64,000 nucleotides of DNA from the NCBI GenBank assembly GCA_965243215.1, contig CBDEUJ010000005.1, positions 1,116,001-1,180,000 of the forward strand. The letters run 5' to 3'. Under the pieces are notes generated by a model, which was given only the letters and a program-made list of their open reading frames with translations, did no database searches and was not told the origin of the DNA. A program made the translations under genes and the position numbers. Shown in pieces: positions 1 through 8,337 of this stretch. Each line of letters begins with the position of its first letter. The first letter of the stretch is position 1. This DNA is from JAJEFO01 sp009843725 (GTDB lineage Bacteria; Pseudomonadota; Alphaproteobacteria; Rhodobacterales; Rhodobacteraceae).

Positions 1-188
1 ACCGGAAGATGACGAAGAACTCCATGGCCAATGCCATCAACGCGACTTGGATGAGGCTGAAACGCTGATCTGCGTTCTCGCAGGCAATTCGCCCTAACAT
101 CCTGGCACCACTGAATTGACTTTGGTGAAGTCACCTTCGCGAATCTTGCACTGGTGGAGTCGGGAAGACGCGCAAGGCCCAGACGTAT
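1..188. other. Window edge, no identified gene
   Basis: A plus-strand frame is open from the window edge to a TGA at 66-68 and would encode a 21-residue C-terminal tail rich in Lys, Met and Asn. It may be the end of a gene starting outside the window, but it is too short to identify. Bases 69-188 show nothing recognisable. Confidence 0.25.
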
Positions 189-265
189 TGGTCGGAGTGG
201 CGAGATTCGAACTCACGACCCCTGCCTCCCGAAGACAGTGCTCTACCAGGCTGAGCTACACTCCG
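189..265 (-). tRNA. tRNA-Pro (anticodon CGG)
   Basis: A 77-nt cloverleaf can be folded on the minus strand. It has a 7-bp acceptor stem (CGGAGTG with CACTCCG), a D-arm, a five-pair anticodon stem with the loop TTCGGGA, and a GTTCGAATC T-arm. The anticodon CGG reads the proline codon CCG. The discriminator A and the CCA end are encoded (189-192). It lies just downstream of the EamA gene on the same strand, and its promoter overlaps the end of that gene. Confidence 0.95.
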
Positions 266-275
266 ACAACGGGCG

Positions 276-304
276 GAACTACTCCGCATTGCGAGACTTT
301 GCAA
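276..304 (-). promoter_or_regulatory. Candidate tRNA-Pro promoter
   Basis: On the minus strand TTGCAA (299-304) is followed after exactly 17 bases by TAGTTC (276-281), about ten bases ahead of the tRNA-Pro 5' end. The same spacing and -35 type precede both tRNA-Arg genes in this window, which supports the call. The element overlaps the stop codon of the exporter gene. Confidence 0.6.
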
Positions 305-1286
305 GTGCCTCATGACCGGGCGCCACACGCTCGGCCCGCGCCCGGAGCATGGCGCCGATGTTCGGAGACGAGGCCGCACCGGTCCGGGTCCGGGTGCGCA
401 GAACCGGCGTGTTTTCCGAGCCGCCGCCCAGGCTTTCCCGAATCAGGACATAGATCCCGGAAGCGATGATCACGGCCGCGCCCAGTCCCGTCATGAAGTC
501 GGGCACCTCAGCGAAGAACAGCATGCCCAGACCCGCACCCCAAATGATCTGCGAATACTGAACCGGCGCTACCGTCGCTGCATCGCCGTGCTTGTAGGCG
601 GAAATTATGCATAGCCCGCCACCGTACCCTAGAATCGCAACCAGGGCGAAAAGCCCCATGTGCTCGACCGGAACGGGGCGATAGACGAAGGGCAGGATCG
701 CGCCCATCAGCACGACATTCGTCATCATCGGATAAAGCATGAGCACGGCGGCACGCTCCTCGCGCCCGACTTTCCGAGTGATGACGGAAACCAGAGCACT
801 TCCGGCCGCCGCCGTGAGTGCAGCGACGTGTCCGGCTGTCAGCGGCTCAACGCCAGGGCGCAGGACAATCAGGACGCCTGCAAGACCGATCAGGACGGCT
901 GCCCAACGATGCACACCGACCCGTTCACCCAACATCGGAATGGACATGATCGTGATCAGAAACGGAGCGGCAAAGATGAACGCGTAAACCTGGGCGATCG
1001 GAAGGACCGAAAACGCAAAGATCGCGGAAGCGGCGGTCACTACGGCCGCAGCCGTGCGCACCGCCACCCAACGCGGATTGCGCGGCCTGAGCGTACCCAC
1101 TTCCCTGTCGCGCAAAAGCATGAGAGTTGCAAAAGGGAAGCTGAGCAAGACACTGAAGAACAGGATCTGGAACGGCGCGTAGCCGCCGCCGAGGAACTTG
1201 ATCACGGCGTCGTGGGTCGAAAAGGCGGCAAAGCCCAGGATTGCGAAAAGGACTCCGCGGAGGCCGGTCTGCCGGGACTCGCTCAA
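279..1286 (-). CDS. EamA/DMT-family membrane transporter
   Basis: A 335-residue polytopic membrane protein of the drug/metabolite transporter superfamily (EamA type). These are inner-membrane carriers that export metabolites or amino acids; the substrate cannot be read from sequence. About ten hydrophobic helices are visible in two EamA halves, each beginning with a helix of the type GVLFAILGFAAFSTHDAVIK or VAALTAAAGSALVSVITRK. The last 45 residues form a polar Arg-rich cytoplasmic tail. The start is a TTG whose TTGA overlaps the leuB stop codon by four bases, so translation is probably coupled to leuB. The nearest in-frame ATG would delete the first helices. tRNA-Pro follows 13 bases after the stop. 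Confidence 0.85.
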   Translation of the reverse strand: MSESRQTGLRGVLFAILGFAAFSTHDAVIKFLGGGYAPFQILFFSVLLSFPFATLMLLRDREVGTLRPRNPRWVAVRTAAAVVTAASAIFAFSVLPIAQVYAFIFAAPFLITIMSIPMLGERVGVHRWAAVLIGLAGVLIVLRPGVEPLTAGHVAALTAAAGSALVSVITRKVGREERAAVLMLYPMMTNVVLMGAILPFVYRPVPVEHMGLFALVAILGYGGGLCIISAYKHGDAATVAPVQYSQIIWGAGLGMLFFAEVPDFMTGLGAAVIIASGIYVLIRESLGGGSENTPVLRTRTRTGAASSPNIGAMLRARAERVAPGHEALAKSRNAE

Positions 1287-2389
1287 AGGCCAGCACCCAG
1301 CTTGGCGACGACCGCATCTCCCATCTCGGTGGTGGACACCGGCGATCCCCCCTCGGGGCCCATGAGGTCGGGCGTGCGGAGACCATCGGCCAGAATGGCC
1401 TCGACCGCCCGTTCAAGGCGGGTCGCCTCGTCGCCCTTGTCAAAGCTGTAGCGGAGCGCCATCGCGAAGCTCAGGATGCAGGCAACGGGATTGGCCTTGC
1501 CCTGCCCCGCAATGTCCGGGGCGGAACCGTGCACCGGCTCGTAGAGCGCCTTGGGGCGACCGTTGTCCATCAGGGCCCCCAACGACGCCGAAGGCAGCAT
1601 TCCGAGCGAGCCTGTCAGCATCGCCGCAAGGTCCGACAGAAGGTCCCCGAACAGGTTGTCGGTCACGATGACGTCGAATTGCTTGGGCCAGCGCGTCAAC
1701 TGCATCGCACCCGCATCGGCATACATGTGACTGAGTTCGACATCGGAATACTCGGCGGCATGAACCTCGGTCACGACCTCGCGCCAAAGCACGCCCGATT
1801 CCATCACGTTCGCCTTTTCCATCGAGCAGACCTTGCCGGTTCTCTTCCGTGCCAACTCGAACGCGGAGCGGGCTACACGCGCTATCTCGCTTTCCGTGTA
1901 GCGTTGCGTGTTGATGCCGACGCGCTCGTTGCCTTCCTTCACGATGCCGCGCGGTTCTCCGAAATAGATGCCTGCCGTCAGTTCACGCACAATCATTATG
2001 TCAAGGCCGCCAACGACATCCGCCTTCAGGGAGGAGAACTCCGCCAACGCGTCAAAGCACTGCGCAGGGCGCAGATTGGCATAAAGGTCCATCTCCTTGC
2101 GCAGCCTCAGGAGACCCCGCTCGGGCTTTAGCTGAAAGTCAAGCTCATCGTACCTTGGGCCGCCCACCGCTCCGAGAAGCACGGCGTCGGCCTCCTGCGC
2201 CCTCTCCATGGTGGCATCCGCAAGGGGCACGCCGTGCGCGTCGTAGGCAACGCCACCCACCAGGTCTTCGCTCACATCAAAGGTCAGGTCGCGATTTGCT
2301 CCGAACCAGTCTATGACTTTGCGGACCTCCGCCATGACTTCGGGACCGATGCCATCGCCGGGAAGAATGAGAATCGATGGGTTGCTCAT
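1283..2389 (-). CDS. leuB: 3-isopropylmalate dehydrogenase
   Basis: Oxidatively decarboxylates 3-isopropylmalate to 2-oxoisocaproate with NAD+, the third step of leucine synthesis, in the cytoplasm as a homodimer. The 368 residues match the family length. Visible are the N-terminal ILPGDGIGPEV motif, the substrate-binding Arg residues around 96-110, the Lys/Tyr catalytic region (RYTESEIARVAR and the following strand), the Asp cluster in VTDNLFGDLLSD and the NAD-specific loop EPVHGSAPDIAGQGKANP. leuD and leuC lie upstream on the same strand, separated by two unrelated genes. The stop overlaps the exporter start. Confidence 0.97.
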   Translation of the reverse strand: MSNPSILILPGDGIGPEVMAEVRKVIDWFGANRDLTFDVSEDLVGGVAYDAHGVPLADATMERAQEADAVLLGAVGGPRYDELDFQLKPERGLLRLRKEMDLYANLRPAQCFDALAEFSSLKADVVGGLDIMIVRELTAGIYFGEPRGIVKEGNERVGINTQRYTESEIARVARSAFELARKRTGKVCSMEKANVMESGVLWREVVTEVHAAEYSDVELSHMYADAGAMQLTRWPKQFDVIVTDNLFGDLLSDLAAMLTGSLGMLPSASLGALMDNGRPKALYEPVHGSAPDIAGQGKANPVACILSFAMALRYSFDKGDEATRLERAVEAILADGLRTPDLMGPEGGSPVSTTEMGDAVVAKLGAGL

Positions 2390-2692
2390 CGCGATGCCCT
2401 CCTGGAACTGGATTCGTGCCGCCTAGCGCGGCGCAAATCCGGCGTCAACAAGCGCCGCCTGCAATCAAGCGTAGGACGGGGCGGGGCCAGCGACAATGTC
2501 ATCCGCGCAGTCAGGGGCCGTGCGTTTCAGGGCGAAATGCGTCGCACGGCAGTTTCTGCCACGCGAACATTCATCACCACTGCGGTGACGACTGGGACGA
2601 TTGCGCCTGCGCCACAGGCAATTTGGCAGTCCGAGGCCTCCGCCAATCCGCTCTGGCCCTTGGCATCTTCGCATCAAGTCGAGAGGCCAAGC
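2390..2692. other. Intergenic region upstream of leuB
   Basis: About 300 bases between the dehydrogenase stop and the leuB start, both on the minus strand. No frame here looks protein-like. An imperfect dyad around 2599-2621 (ATTGCGCCTG and CAGGCAAT) may be a weak terminator for the upstream genes. The leuB promoter should lie here but no clear -35/-10 pair was found. Confidence 0.4.
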
Positions 2693-3355
2693 TCACCAGT
2701 CGATCGAACGCCTGTCCCTGAAGAAACCGCCGGTTGGGCCGTTTTCGTCCAGCGTTGCCAGCCAGATTGCCGTTTCCGCGCCTTCCTCCGGTGACCGGCT
2801 TGCTCCCGAACCGCCCATGCGCGTGCGGACCCATCCTGGACACATCGCGTTCACCTTTACCGCATTCGGCAGCGTCCGTGCCGCGGAAACGGTCAATGCG
2901 TTGAGCGCGGCCTTGGCAACACCGTACGCGCCCGGCCCTTCTACGCCTCGCGAGAATGCCCCCCATCCCGAAGAGACGTTGACGACGCGACCATAGCGTT
3001 GCGAGACCATGTGCGGGATCAGGTGATGCATCAGAAGGAACGGGCCTCGAAGCATGACATTCATGCAGTCCGTGAAGTCGTCCGGATCGTCCAGAACGCC
3101 GCCAGAGCCCAGGACGCCCGCGTTGTTGACGAGTATGTCGACAGGTCCCACGTCCTTGACGGCGCGGAAAATGCTGTCCGGACTCGCCACGTCCAGCTGA
3201 ACCGGGACCAAGCCGGTCCGTTCCGCCGCGTTTCTGCCTGCATCCGGATCGCGGGAACCGAGCAGGACCTCGCATCCCTTTGCGGACAGTCCCTCGGCGA
3301 TGGCAAGGCCAATGCCGCGATTGGCCCCGGTTACAAGTGCACGTTTCATGGCCAC
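2693..3355 (-). CDS. Short-chain dehydrogenase/reductase (SDR)
   Basis: A 220-residue classical SDR, an NAD(P)-dependent cytoplasmic oxidoreductase of unknown substrate. The Rossmann motif TGANRGIGLA lies at residues 9-18, NNAG near 76-79, the catalytic Ser in VVNVSSGWG, and the YGVAK catalytic Tyr/Lys pair around 144-148. The chain is shorter than the typical 245-260 residues because the C-terminal substrate loop is short, a form common in carbonyl-reductase-like SDRs. It starts three bases after the NTF2-like gene ends and is probably cotranscribed with it. Confidence 0.88.
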   Translation of the reverse strand: MAMKRALVTGANRGIGLAIAEGLSAKGCEVLLGSRDPDAGRNAAERTGLVPVQLDVASPDSIFRAVKDVGPVDILVNNAGVLGSGGVLDDPDDFTDCMNVMLRGPFLLMHHLIPHMVSQRYGRVVNVSSGWGAFSRGVEGPGAYGVAKAALNALTVSAARTLPNAVKVNAMCPGWVRTRMGGSGASRSPEEGAETAIWLATLDENGPTGGFFRDRRSIDW

Positions 3356-3358
3356 GTC

Positions 3359-3808
3359 TCAATTTGCGTACTGGAGCGACATTCGGATGATCTTGCCGGC
3401 ATCATCCCACCAATACGTGTAGTGAACGACCCAGTTCAGCCAGTTCACTTCGGTCTTCGCGTATCCCGTCCCCTGCTCCAGAATCCTGCGATGCCTGAAG
3501 GTCTCGCCGCTGGGAATGACCTCACGAAGCGCCCAGGCACGAATTGCGTCCTTACCCGCGAAGGTGCGGGAAACGTCAACCATTTCAGCGGCGGTCGTGA
3601 AGCAGGACATGTAGGCCTCGATGTCCTTGGCGTTGGCGCTGTCCTGATAGCAGGAAACCGGCTCGGGCAGATCCTCAGCGAGTGCGGGATGGGACAATGC
3701 GGCGAGTGTCAGCAGGACTTGCCCGGACATCAGGCTGGCTCTCAGCCATTTCCTGACTCTGCCCCGTCGCCACGCGTTCCGCTGCGGGAATCGGCGAATC
3801 CTGATCAT
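3359..3808 (-). CDS. Exported NTF2/SnoaL-like protein
   Basis: Function unknown. The chosen ATG at 3808 gives about 149 residues: a very basic N-terminus, a hydrophobic stretch (LMSGQVLLTLAALSHPALA) that looks like a signal peptide cleaved before EDLPEP, then about 105 residues with the alpha+beta cone-fold pattern of SnoaL/NTF2-like proteins. These include an N-terminal helix (DSANAKDIEAYMSCF), the segment FAGKDAIRAWALREV and a final strand IIRMSLQYAN. Related domains are ligand-binding or isomerase-like. Another start at 3859 would overlap leuD by ten bases and put extra charged residues before the signal peptide, and a shorter one begins at the Met just before SGQVLL. The SDR follows at once. 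Confidence 0.65.
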   Translation of the reverse strand: MIRIRRFPQRNAWRRGRVRKWLRASLMSGQVLLTLAALSHPALAEDLPEPVSCYQDSANAKDIEAYMSCFTTAAEMVDVSRTFAGKDAIRAWALREVIPSGETFRHRRILEQGTGYAKTEVNWLNWVVHYTYWWDDAGKIIRMSLQYAN

Positions 3809-3849
3809 GTCGGGTCTCGCGCCAAAATCCGCCTTCAGGTGCGCGCGGT

Positions 3850-4458
3850 TCAAAGCCATGGTCGCCGTTCAGCAGCCTTCGCCTCATACGCATCTATCGA
3901 CGTCGCGGCGGTCTCGACCGTCAGGCCGATGTCGTCAAGGCCGTTCAGCAGGCAGTGCTTCCTGAACGGATCGATCTCGAAACCGAACGTCTCCCCGTCC
4001 GAACCGGTGATTGTCTGCTCTTCGAGATCAACCGTCATCCGGGCATTGGAGCCCCGTTCGGCATCCTCCATGAGGGCGTCCACCTGCTCCTTCGGAAGCT
4101 TGATGGGCAAGATGCCGTTCTTGAAGCAGTTGTTGTAGAAGATGTCCGCGAAGCTTGTCGATATCACGCAGCGAATGCCGAAATCGAGAAGCGCCCAGGG
4201 CGCATGCTCCCGGCTGGAGCCGCAGCCAAAGTTGTCGCCAGCAACCAGGATCCGGGCTTCGCGATAGGCCGGCCGGTTCAGCACGAAGTCCTCGATCTCG
4301 TTCCCGTCGCGGTCGAACCGCATCTCGTCAAAGAGGTTTGCCCCGAGCCCCGTCCGCTTGATCGTCTTCAGGAACTGCTTCGGAATGATCATGTCCGTGT
4401 CGATGTTGACCAGCGGCATTGGTGCGGCAACGCCGGAAAGCCTGGTGAATTTCTCCAT
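3850..4458 (-). CDS. leuD: 3-isopropylmalate dehydratase small subunit
   Basis: Small (swivel-domain) subunit that with LeuC isomerises 2-isopropylmalate to 3-isopropylmalate. The 202 residues from the ATG at 4458 match the family (about 200); an AAGGGATGG ribosome-binding site precedes that ATG, and a longer frame upstream adds only low-complexity residues. Seen are the start MEKFTRLSGVAAPMPLVNIDTD with the IDTD motif, PKQFLKTIKRTG, and the substrate loop GDNFGCGSSREHAPWAL. The leuC stop lies 111 bases upstream, and the two are presumably one transcript. Confidence 0.96.
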   Translation of the reverse strand: MEKFTRLSGVAAPMPLVNIDTDMIIPKQFLKTIKRTGLGANLFDEMRFDRDGNEIEDFVLNRPAYREARILVAGDNFGCGSSREHAPWALLDFGIRCVISTSFADIFYNNCFKNGILPIKLPKEQVDALMEDAERGSNARMTVDLEEQTITGSDGETFGFEIDPFRKHCLLNGLDDIGLTVETAATSIDAYEAKAAERRPWL

Positions 4459-4569
4459 CGATCCATCCCTTGCAGAGGCCGCGCCTTTCTGCCCCAGCGC
4501 TGCAGTTGGTGCAAGCATGCCCCCAGCCCTGGCCGCCGAAAGGAAAGGCCGGGGCAGAGGCCGAAACGA

Positions 4570-5976
4570 CTACATCAGGTCGCGCACGTCCGTCAGGCGA
4601 CCGGTGACCGCCGCGGCCGCGGCCATGGCAGGGCTCATGAGGTGCGTCCGGCCCTTGTAGCCCTGCCGCCCCTCGAAGTTCCGGTTGGACGTCGATGCGC
4701 ACCGTTCGCCTGGACTGAGCTGGTCGGGATTCATTCCAAGGCACATCGAGCATCCGGCCATTCGCCATTCAAAGCCGGCTTCCTGCAGCCTTTGCGCAAT
4801 GCCCTCTTCCTCGGCCTGAAGCCGCACCAGGCCGGAGCCCGGCACGATCATGGCGCGCAGGCCTTCCCTCACCTTGCGACCTTCCATGATCTTCGCCACC
4901 TCTCGCAGATCCTCGATCCTGCCGTTGGTGCAGGATCCGATGAACACCGTATCGATCTCGATCTCGTTCAGCTTCTGTCCGGGCGTCAGGCCCATGTAGG
5001 CAAGCGACCGCCGCGCGGCCTCGATCTTGCCTCCCTCGAAGGTCTGGGGATCCGGCACTTCGTCCGTGATCGGGAGCACGTCTTCCGGAGACGTGCCCCA
5101 GGTGACAACGGGCGGAATCTCCGCCGCGTCCATCCTGACCACTTGATCATAGTGCGCACCCTCGTCGGACTGAAGGGTGTTCCAGCAGGTCACGGCCAGT
5201 TCCCACTGCCCGCCCTTCGGCGCGTTGGGGCGGCCCTTCACGTATTCGATCGTCTTGGCGTCGGGCGCGACAAGCCCCGCGCGCGCACCGCCCTCGATGG
5301 CCATGTTGCAGACCGTCATGCGACCTTCCATGGTCAGGTTCCGGATTGCGCTGCCCGCATATTCGATGACATGGCCCGTTCCGCCGGCGGTTCCGGTCTT
5401 GCCAATGATCGAAAGCGTGATGTCCTTGGCTGTCACGCCCGGGGCAAGGTCGCCGTCAACCTCGACCAGCATGTTCTTCGACTTCTTCTGGATCAGTGTC
5501 TGGGTCGCGAGCACATGTTCGACCTCCGACGTGCCGATCCCATGGGCCAGCGCGCCGAAGGCCCCATGTGTTGCCGTGTGGCTGTCCCCGCACACGATCG
5601 TCATGCCGGGCTGGGTCCAGCCCTGCTCCGGTCCGATGATGTGAACGATTCCCTGCCGGTCGTCGTCGATGTCGTAGAGCTCGATGCCGAACTCCTTCGC
5701 GTTCTGACGCAGGGCTTCGACCTGGATCCGTGACTGCTCGTCCTTGATTCCCTCGAGTCGGGTCGGATCCGTTGGCACGTTGTGGTCCGGAACAGCCACC
5801 GTCTTCTCTGGCGCCCGGACCTTGCGGCCCGCGAGTCGAAGCCCTTCGAAGGCCTGCGGGCTCGTCACCTCGTGAACAAGGTGGCGATCAATGTACAGAC
5901 GGCACGTGCCGTCCTCGGCTTCATGGGCAACATGGTCGTCCCAGATCTTGTCGTAGAGCGTGCGTGGAGCGGTCAT
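4570..5976 (-). CDS. leuC: 3-isopropylmalate dehydratase large subunit
   Basis: Aconitase-family 4Fe-4S subunit of isopropylmalate isomerase, second step of leucine synthesis, partner of LeuD. About 468 residues, family length. The cluster cysteines appear in FIGSCTNGRIEDL and in the pair CSMC, with the active-site segments DSHTATHGAFGALAHGIGTS and VPGSG. The chosen ATG (5976) gives the usual MTAPRTLYDKIWDDH start; a second in-frame ATG two codons earlier (5982) is equally close to the GAGATGA site and cannot be excluded. Confidence 0.96.
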   Translation of the reverse strand: MTAPRTLYDKIWDDHVAHEAEDGTCRLYIDRHLVHEVTSPQAFEGLRLAGRKVRAPEKTVAVPDHNVPTDPTRLEGIKDEQSRIQVEALRQNAKEFGIELYDIDDDRQGIVHIIGPEQGWTQPGMTIVCGDSHTATHGAFGALAHGIGTSEVEHVLATQTLIQKKSKNMLVEVDGDLAPGVTAKDITLSIIGKTGTAGGTGHVIEYAGSAIRNLTMEGRMTVCNMAIEGGARAGLVAPDAKTIEYVKGRPNAPKGGQWELAVTCWNTLQSDEGAHYDQVVRMDAAEIPPVVTWGTSPEDVLPITDEVPDPQTFEGGKIEAARRSLAYMGLTPGQKLNEIEIDTVFIGSCTNGRIEDLREVAKIMEGRKVREGLRAMIVPGSGLVRLQAEEEGIAQRLQEAGFEWRMAGCSMCLGMNPDQLSPGERCASTSNRNFEGRQGYKGRTHLMSPAMAAAAAVTGRLTDVRDLM

Positions 5977-5982
5977 GGTCAT

Positions 5983-6271
5983 TCATCTCTGAAAGGATGG
6001 AGTGTCGGTGCGTTCTTGGGCGCGTCTGGTCTATGCCCGTCCGTTCGGGAGCGCGTGGCGCAGCGCTTCCGCAACTCGTTGCGGACGCCGGTTCCGGATG
6101 TCCATGTCAGCCAGGCGCATGATGGCGCAAGTTACATCGCCTTCAGGCCGGGAACAAGTTTTGGCAGCGCCCGCGGAAGCGCTCGCGATTCCACGCGCAC
6201 CGGGATCTTCCTGCCGACGGATTCGGCGGTCGCAGTCTCGCATGACGCCTCCGTGACGGCAGTTCAGCGAA
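5983..6271. other. Intergenic region between apt and leuC
   Basis: About 290 bases. No reading frame resembles a known protein and no run of leucine codons suggests a leader peptide upstream of leuC. Several short GC-rich dyads are present, none with a T-run. It presumably holds the leuC promoter and the end of the apt transcript. Confidence 0.4.
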
Positions 6272-6802
6272 TCATGCCCCGCCGAACTCGCAAAGCGTGT
6301 GGATTTCCATGCCGAGCGCTTCCAGCCTGGAGCGCCCGCCCAGGTCGGGCAAGTCGATTATGAAACTGCATCCGACAATGTCGCCACCCACGCGTTCGAT
6401 GAGCCTGATGCCGGCCTCGGCCGTCCCTCCCGTCGCGAGCAGGTCGTCGACCAGGAGCACCTTGTCGCCTGCGTCTATGGCGTCGTCATGGACTTCCATG
6501 ACCCCCTCGCCGTACTCCAGCTTGTAGTCCTGGCTGAGCGTGGCGCCCGGCAGCTTGCCCTGCTTTCGCGCCGGCACGAACCCGACCGACAGTTGATGCG
6601 CGATCGCGCCCCCGATGATGAACCCGCGCGCCTCGAGCGCCACGACCTTGTCGATTTCCTGGTCGGCAAAGGGATGCAGCAACTGGTCGACGCAGATCCG
6701 CAGCCCGCGTGGGTCCGAGAAGAGCGTCGTCACGTCTCGGAACATGATTCCCCTGTGGGGAAAGTCGGCAATGGTCCGAATGTAGTCCTTGATTTCCTTC
6801 AT
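6272..6802 (-). CDS. apt: Adenine phosphoribosyltransferase
   Basis: Converts adenine plus PRPP to AMP in the cytoplasm. 176 residues from the ATG at 6802. The type I phosphoribosyltransferase PRPP loop VLLVDDLLATGGTAEAGIRL is around 115-134, and the N-terminal IADFPHRGIMFRDVTTLF and LEARGFIIGG are typical of Apt. It lies downstream of mtnP on the same strand with 57 bases between. MtnP releases adenine from methylthioadenosine and Apt recycles it, so the two form a salvage pair. Confidence 0.96.
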   Translation of the reverse strand: MKEIKDYIRTIADFPHRGIMFRDVTTLFSDPRGLRICVDQLLHPFADQEIDKVVALEARGFIIGGAIAHQLSVGFVPARKQGKLPGATLSQDYKLEYGEGVMEVHDDAIDAGDKVLLVDDLLATGGTAEAGIRLIERVGGDIVGCSFIIDLPDLGGRSRLEALGMEIHTLCEFGGA

Positions 6803-6859
6803 GGGCAATCACGCTGCAGGGTTTGGCCGCCTGGGCGGGAGGAGCAAATTTCGATTCGT

Positions 6860-7741
6860 TCAGTGCAACACGCGGCCTGCGACGGCATCAAGCCTGGCGA
6901 CAGCTTTCGGATCTCGCGCATCCGGCTGCGTCAGCACCGCGTGTTCGAGCGCCCGGTCGCACCCGTGCGGGCATTGGGGACGGGATGCGCCCAGCCGCCT
7001 GGGCAGCCCCGCAGCAAGTGCGCGGCCCTTCTCGGCATTGCCCATCAAGGTCTTGATGATCTCTGTCACGTCGACTTCGCCATGATCCGGGTGCCAACTG
7101 TCGTAGTCGGTGATCATGGCAACCGTGGCGTAGCAAATCTCCGCTTCCCGCGCGAGCTTGGCTTCCGGCATGTTCGTCATCCCGATCACGTCGCACCCCC
7201 AGCGCTCCCGGTACATGACCGATTCGGCAAGCGTCGAGAATTGCGGGCCCTCCATCGCCAGATACGTGCCGCCGCGGTGCACCTTGGCACCGACCGCCTC
7301 CGCGGCTTCGGCCGCCACCGCTCCCAGTCGCGCGCAGGTCGGATGCGCCACGCTCACATGGGCGACGCAGCCTTCGCCAAAAAAACTCTTTTCGCGCGCG
7401 AACGTCCGATCAATGAACTGGTCAACGATCACGAATTCGCCTGGCGCCATGTCTTCCCGGAACGAGCCGCAGGCCGACACGCTGACGACATCCGTCACGC
7501 CAAGGCGTTTCAACGCATCAATGTTTGCCCTGTAGGGCACGGTCGTGGGCGAATGAATGTGGCCCCTCCCGTGCCGGGGCAGAAACGCCATTCTGACGCC
7601 TTCCAGCGACCCAGTCAGTATCCGGTCGGACGGCATTCCCCACGGACTCTCGATCAAGATCCACTCGGCATCTTCGAGACCCTCGATCTCATAGATCCCG
7701 CTGCCGCCGATCACGCCGATCACTGTTGCACCTTCACCCAT
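6860..7741 (-). CDS. mtnP: 5'-methylthioadenosine phosphorylase
   Basis: Trimeric purine nucleoside phosphorylase-family enzyme that splits 5'-methylthioadenosine (a by-product of polyamine and homoserine-lactone synthesis) into adenine and methylthioribose-1-phosphate. The chosen ATG (7741) gives 293 residues beginning MGEGATVIGVIGGSGIYEIEG, the family N-terminus; longer frames upstream are not conserved. Motifs include the phosphate site PRHGRGHIHSPTTVPYRAN, SACGSFRED, and the base/sugar site YLAMEGPQFSTLAES with GMTNMPEAKLAREAEICYA. It is followed by apt. The C-terminal 40 residues are less conserved. Confidence 0.93.
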   Translation of the reverse strand: MGEGATVIGVIGGSGIYEIEGLEDAEWILIESPWGMPSDRILTGSLEGVRMAFLPRHGRGHIHSPTTVPYRANIDALKRLGVTDVVSVSACGSFREDMAPGEFVIVDQFIDRTFAREKSFFGEGCVAHVSVAHPTCARLGAVAAEAAEAVGAKVHRGGTYLAMEGPQFSTLAESVMYRERWGCDVIGMTNMPEAKLAREAEICYATVAMITDYDSWHPDHGEVDVTEIIKTLMGNAEKGRALAAGLPRRLGASRPQCPHGCDRALEHAVLTQPDARDPKAVARLDAVAGRVLH

Positions 7742-7979
7742 GGCATTTCCCCAGATGTGCGGAGCGACGGTAGAAGACACCGACGCGGACAGCAACGCCC
7801 AACAGATGAATGCCCCTAGATCGTCCCGCGAAACCATCCGGGGCAAGGAAGTCTGTCCAGGCTGAATGCCTCGACAGCCAAACGCCCCCAGAGCAGGTGC
7901 GGGGTCAAGCGAGTCGCCTACGAAGAAGCATGCCGCCCGAGGGTTGATTCGATCCGATTCCAAGGGCAGGGTCCTGATC

Positions 7980-8327
7980 ATGACGGTCCAGTACCCGGTT
8001 CCCTTCCAAAAATCCCGGCATGTGCCCGAACGCGTGGCATTCGATCGCCGCGAACTGATGGCCATCCTGAACGTCTACGGCCGCATGGTCGCCGCAGGAG
8101 AATGGCGCGACTACGGCATGTCCTTCCTGCAGGACATCGCGATCTTCTCTATCTTTCGCCAAACCGTGGAGCATCCGATCTACCGGATTGAGAAGCGGCC
8201 CAGGCTCCGGGAGAGGCACGGCATGTACTCCGTTGTCGGCATGGATGGCCGCATCCTGAAACGCGGCCATGACCTGAAGAGCGTACTGCGCGTCCTTGAA
8301 CGGAAGCTCATCCGCATCGTCGAGTAG
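7980..8327 (+). CDS. DUF2794 family protein
   Basis: A 115-residue protein of the alphaproteobacterial DUF2794 family; function unknown. The chosen ATG (7980), after AAGGGCAGG, gives MTVQYPVPFQKSR; longer frames are not conserved. The body is basic and aromatic: FDRRELMAILNVYGRMVAAGEWRDYGM, then DIAIFSIFRQ and PIYRIEKRPRLRE. Other family members have the same layout. Its gene is divergent from mtnP and ends ten bases before the convergent NlpC/P60 gene. Confidence 0.8.
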   Translation: MTVQYPVPFQKSRHVPERVAFDRRELMAILNVYGRMVAAGEWRDYGMSFLQDIAIFSIFRQTVEHPIYRIEKRPRLRERHGMYSVVGMDGRILKRGHDLKSVLRVLERKLIRIVE

Positions 8328-8337
8328 CCCGCTTCCG

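Noticed and set aside
5983..6271. Leucine leader peptide or attenuator before leuC
   Set aside because: No run of leucine codons or terminator/antiterminator pair was found; only short GC-rich dyads.
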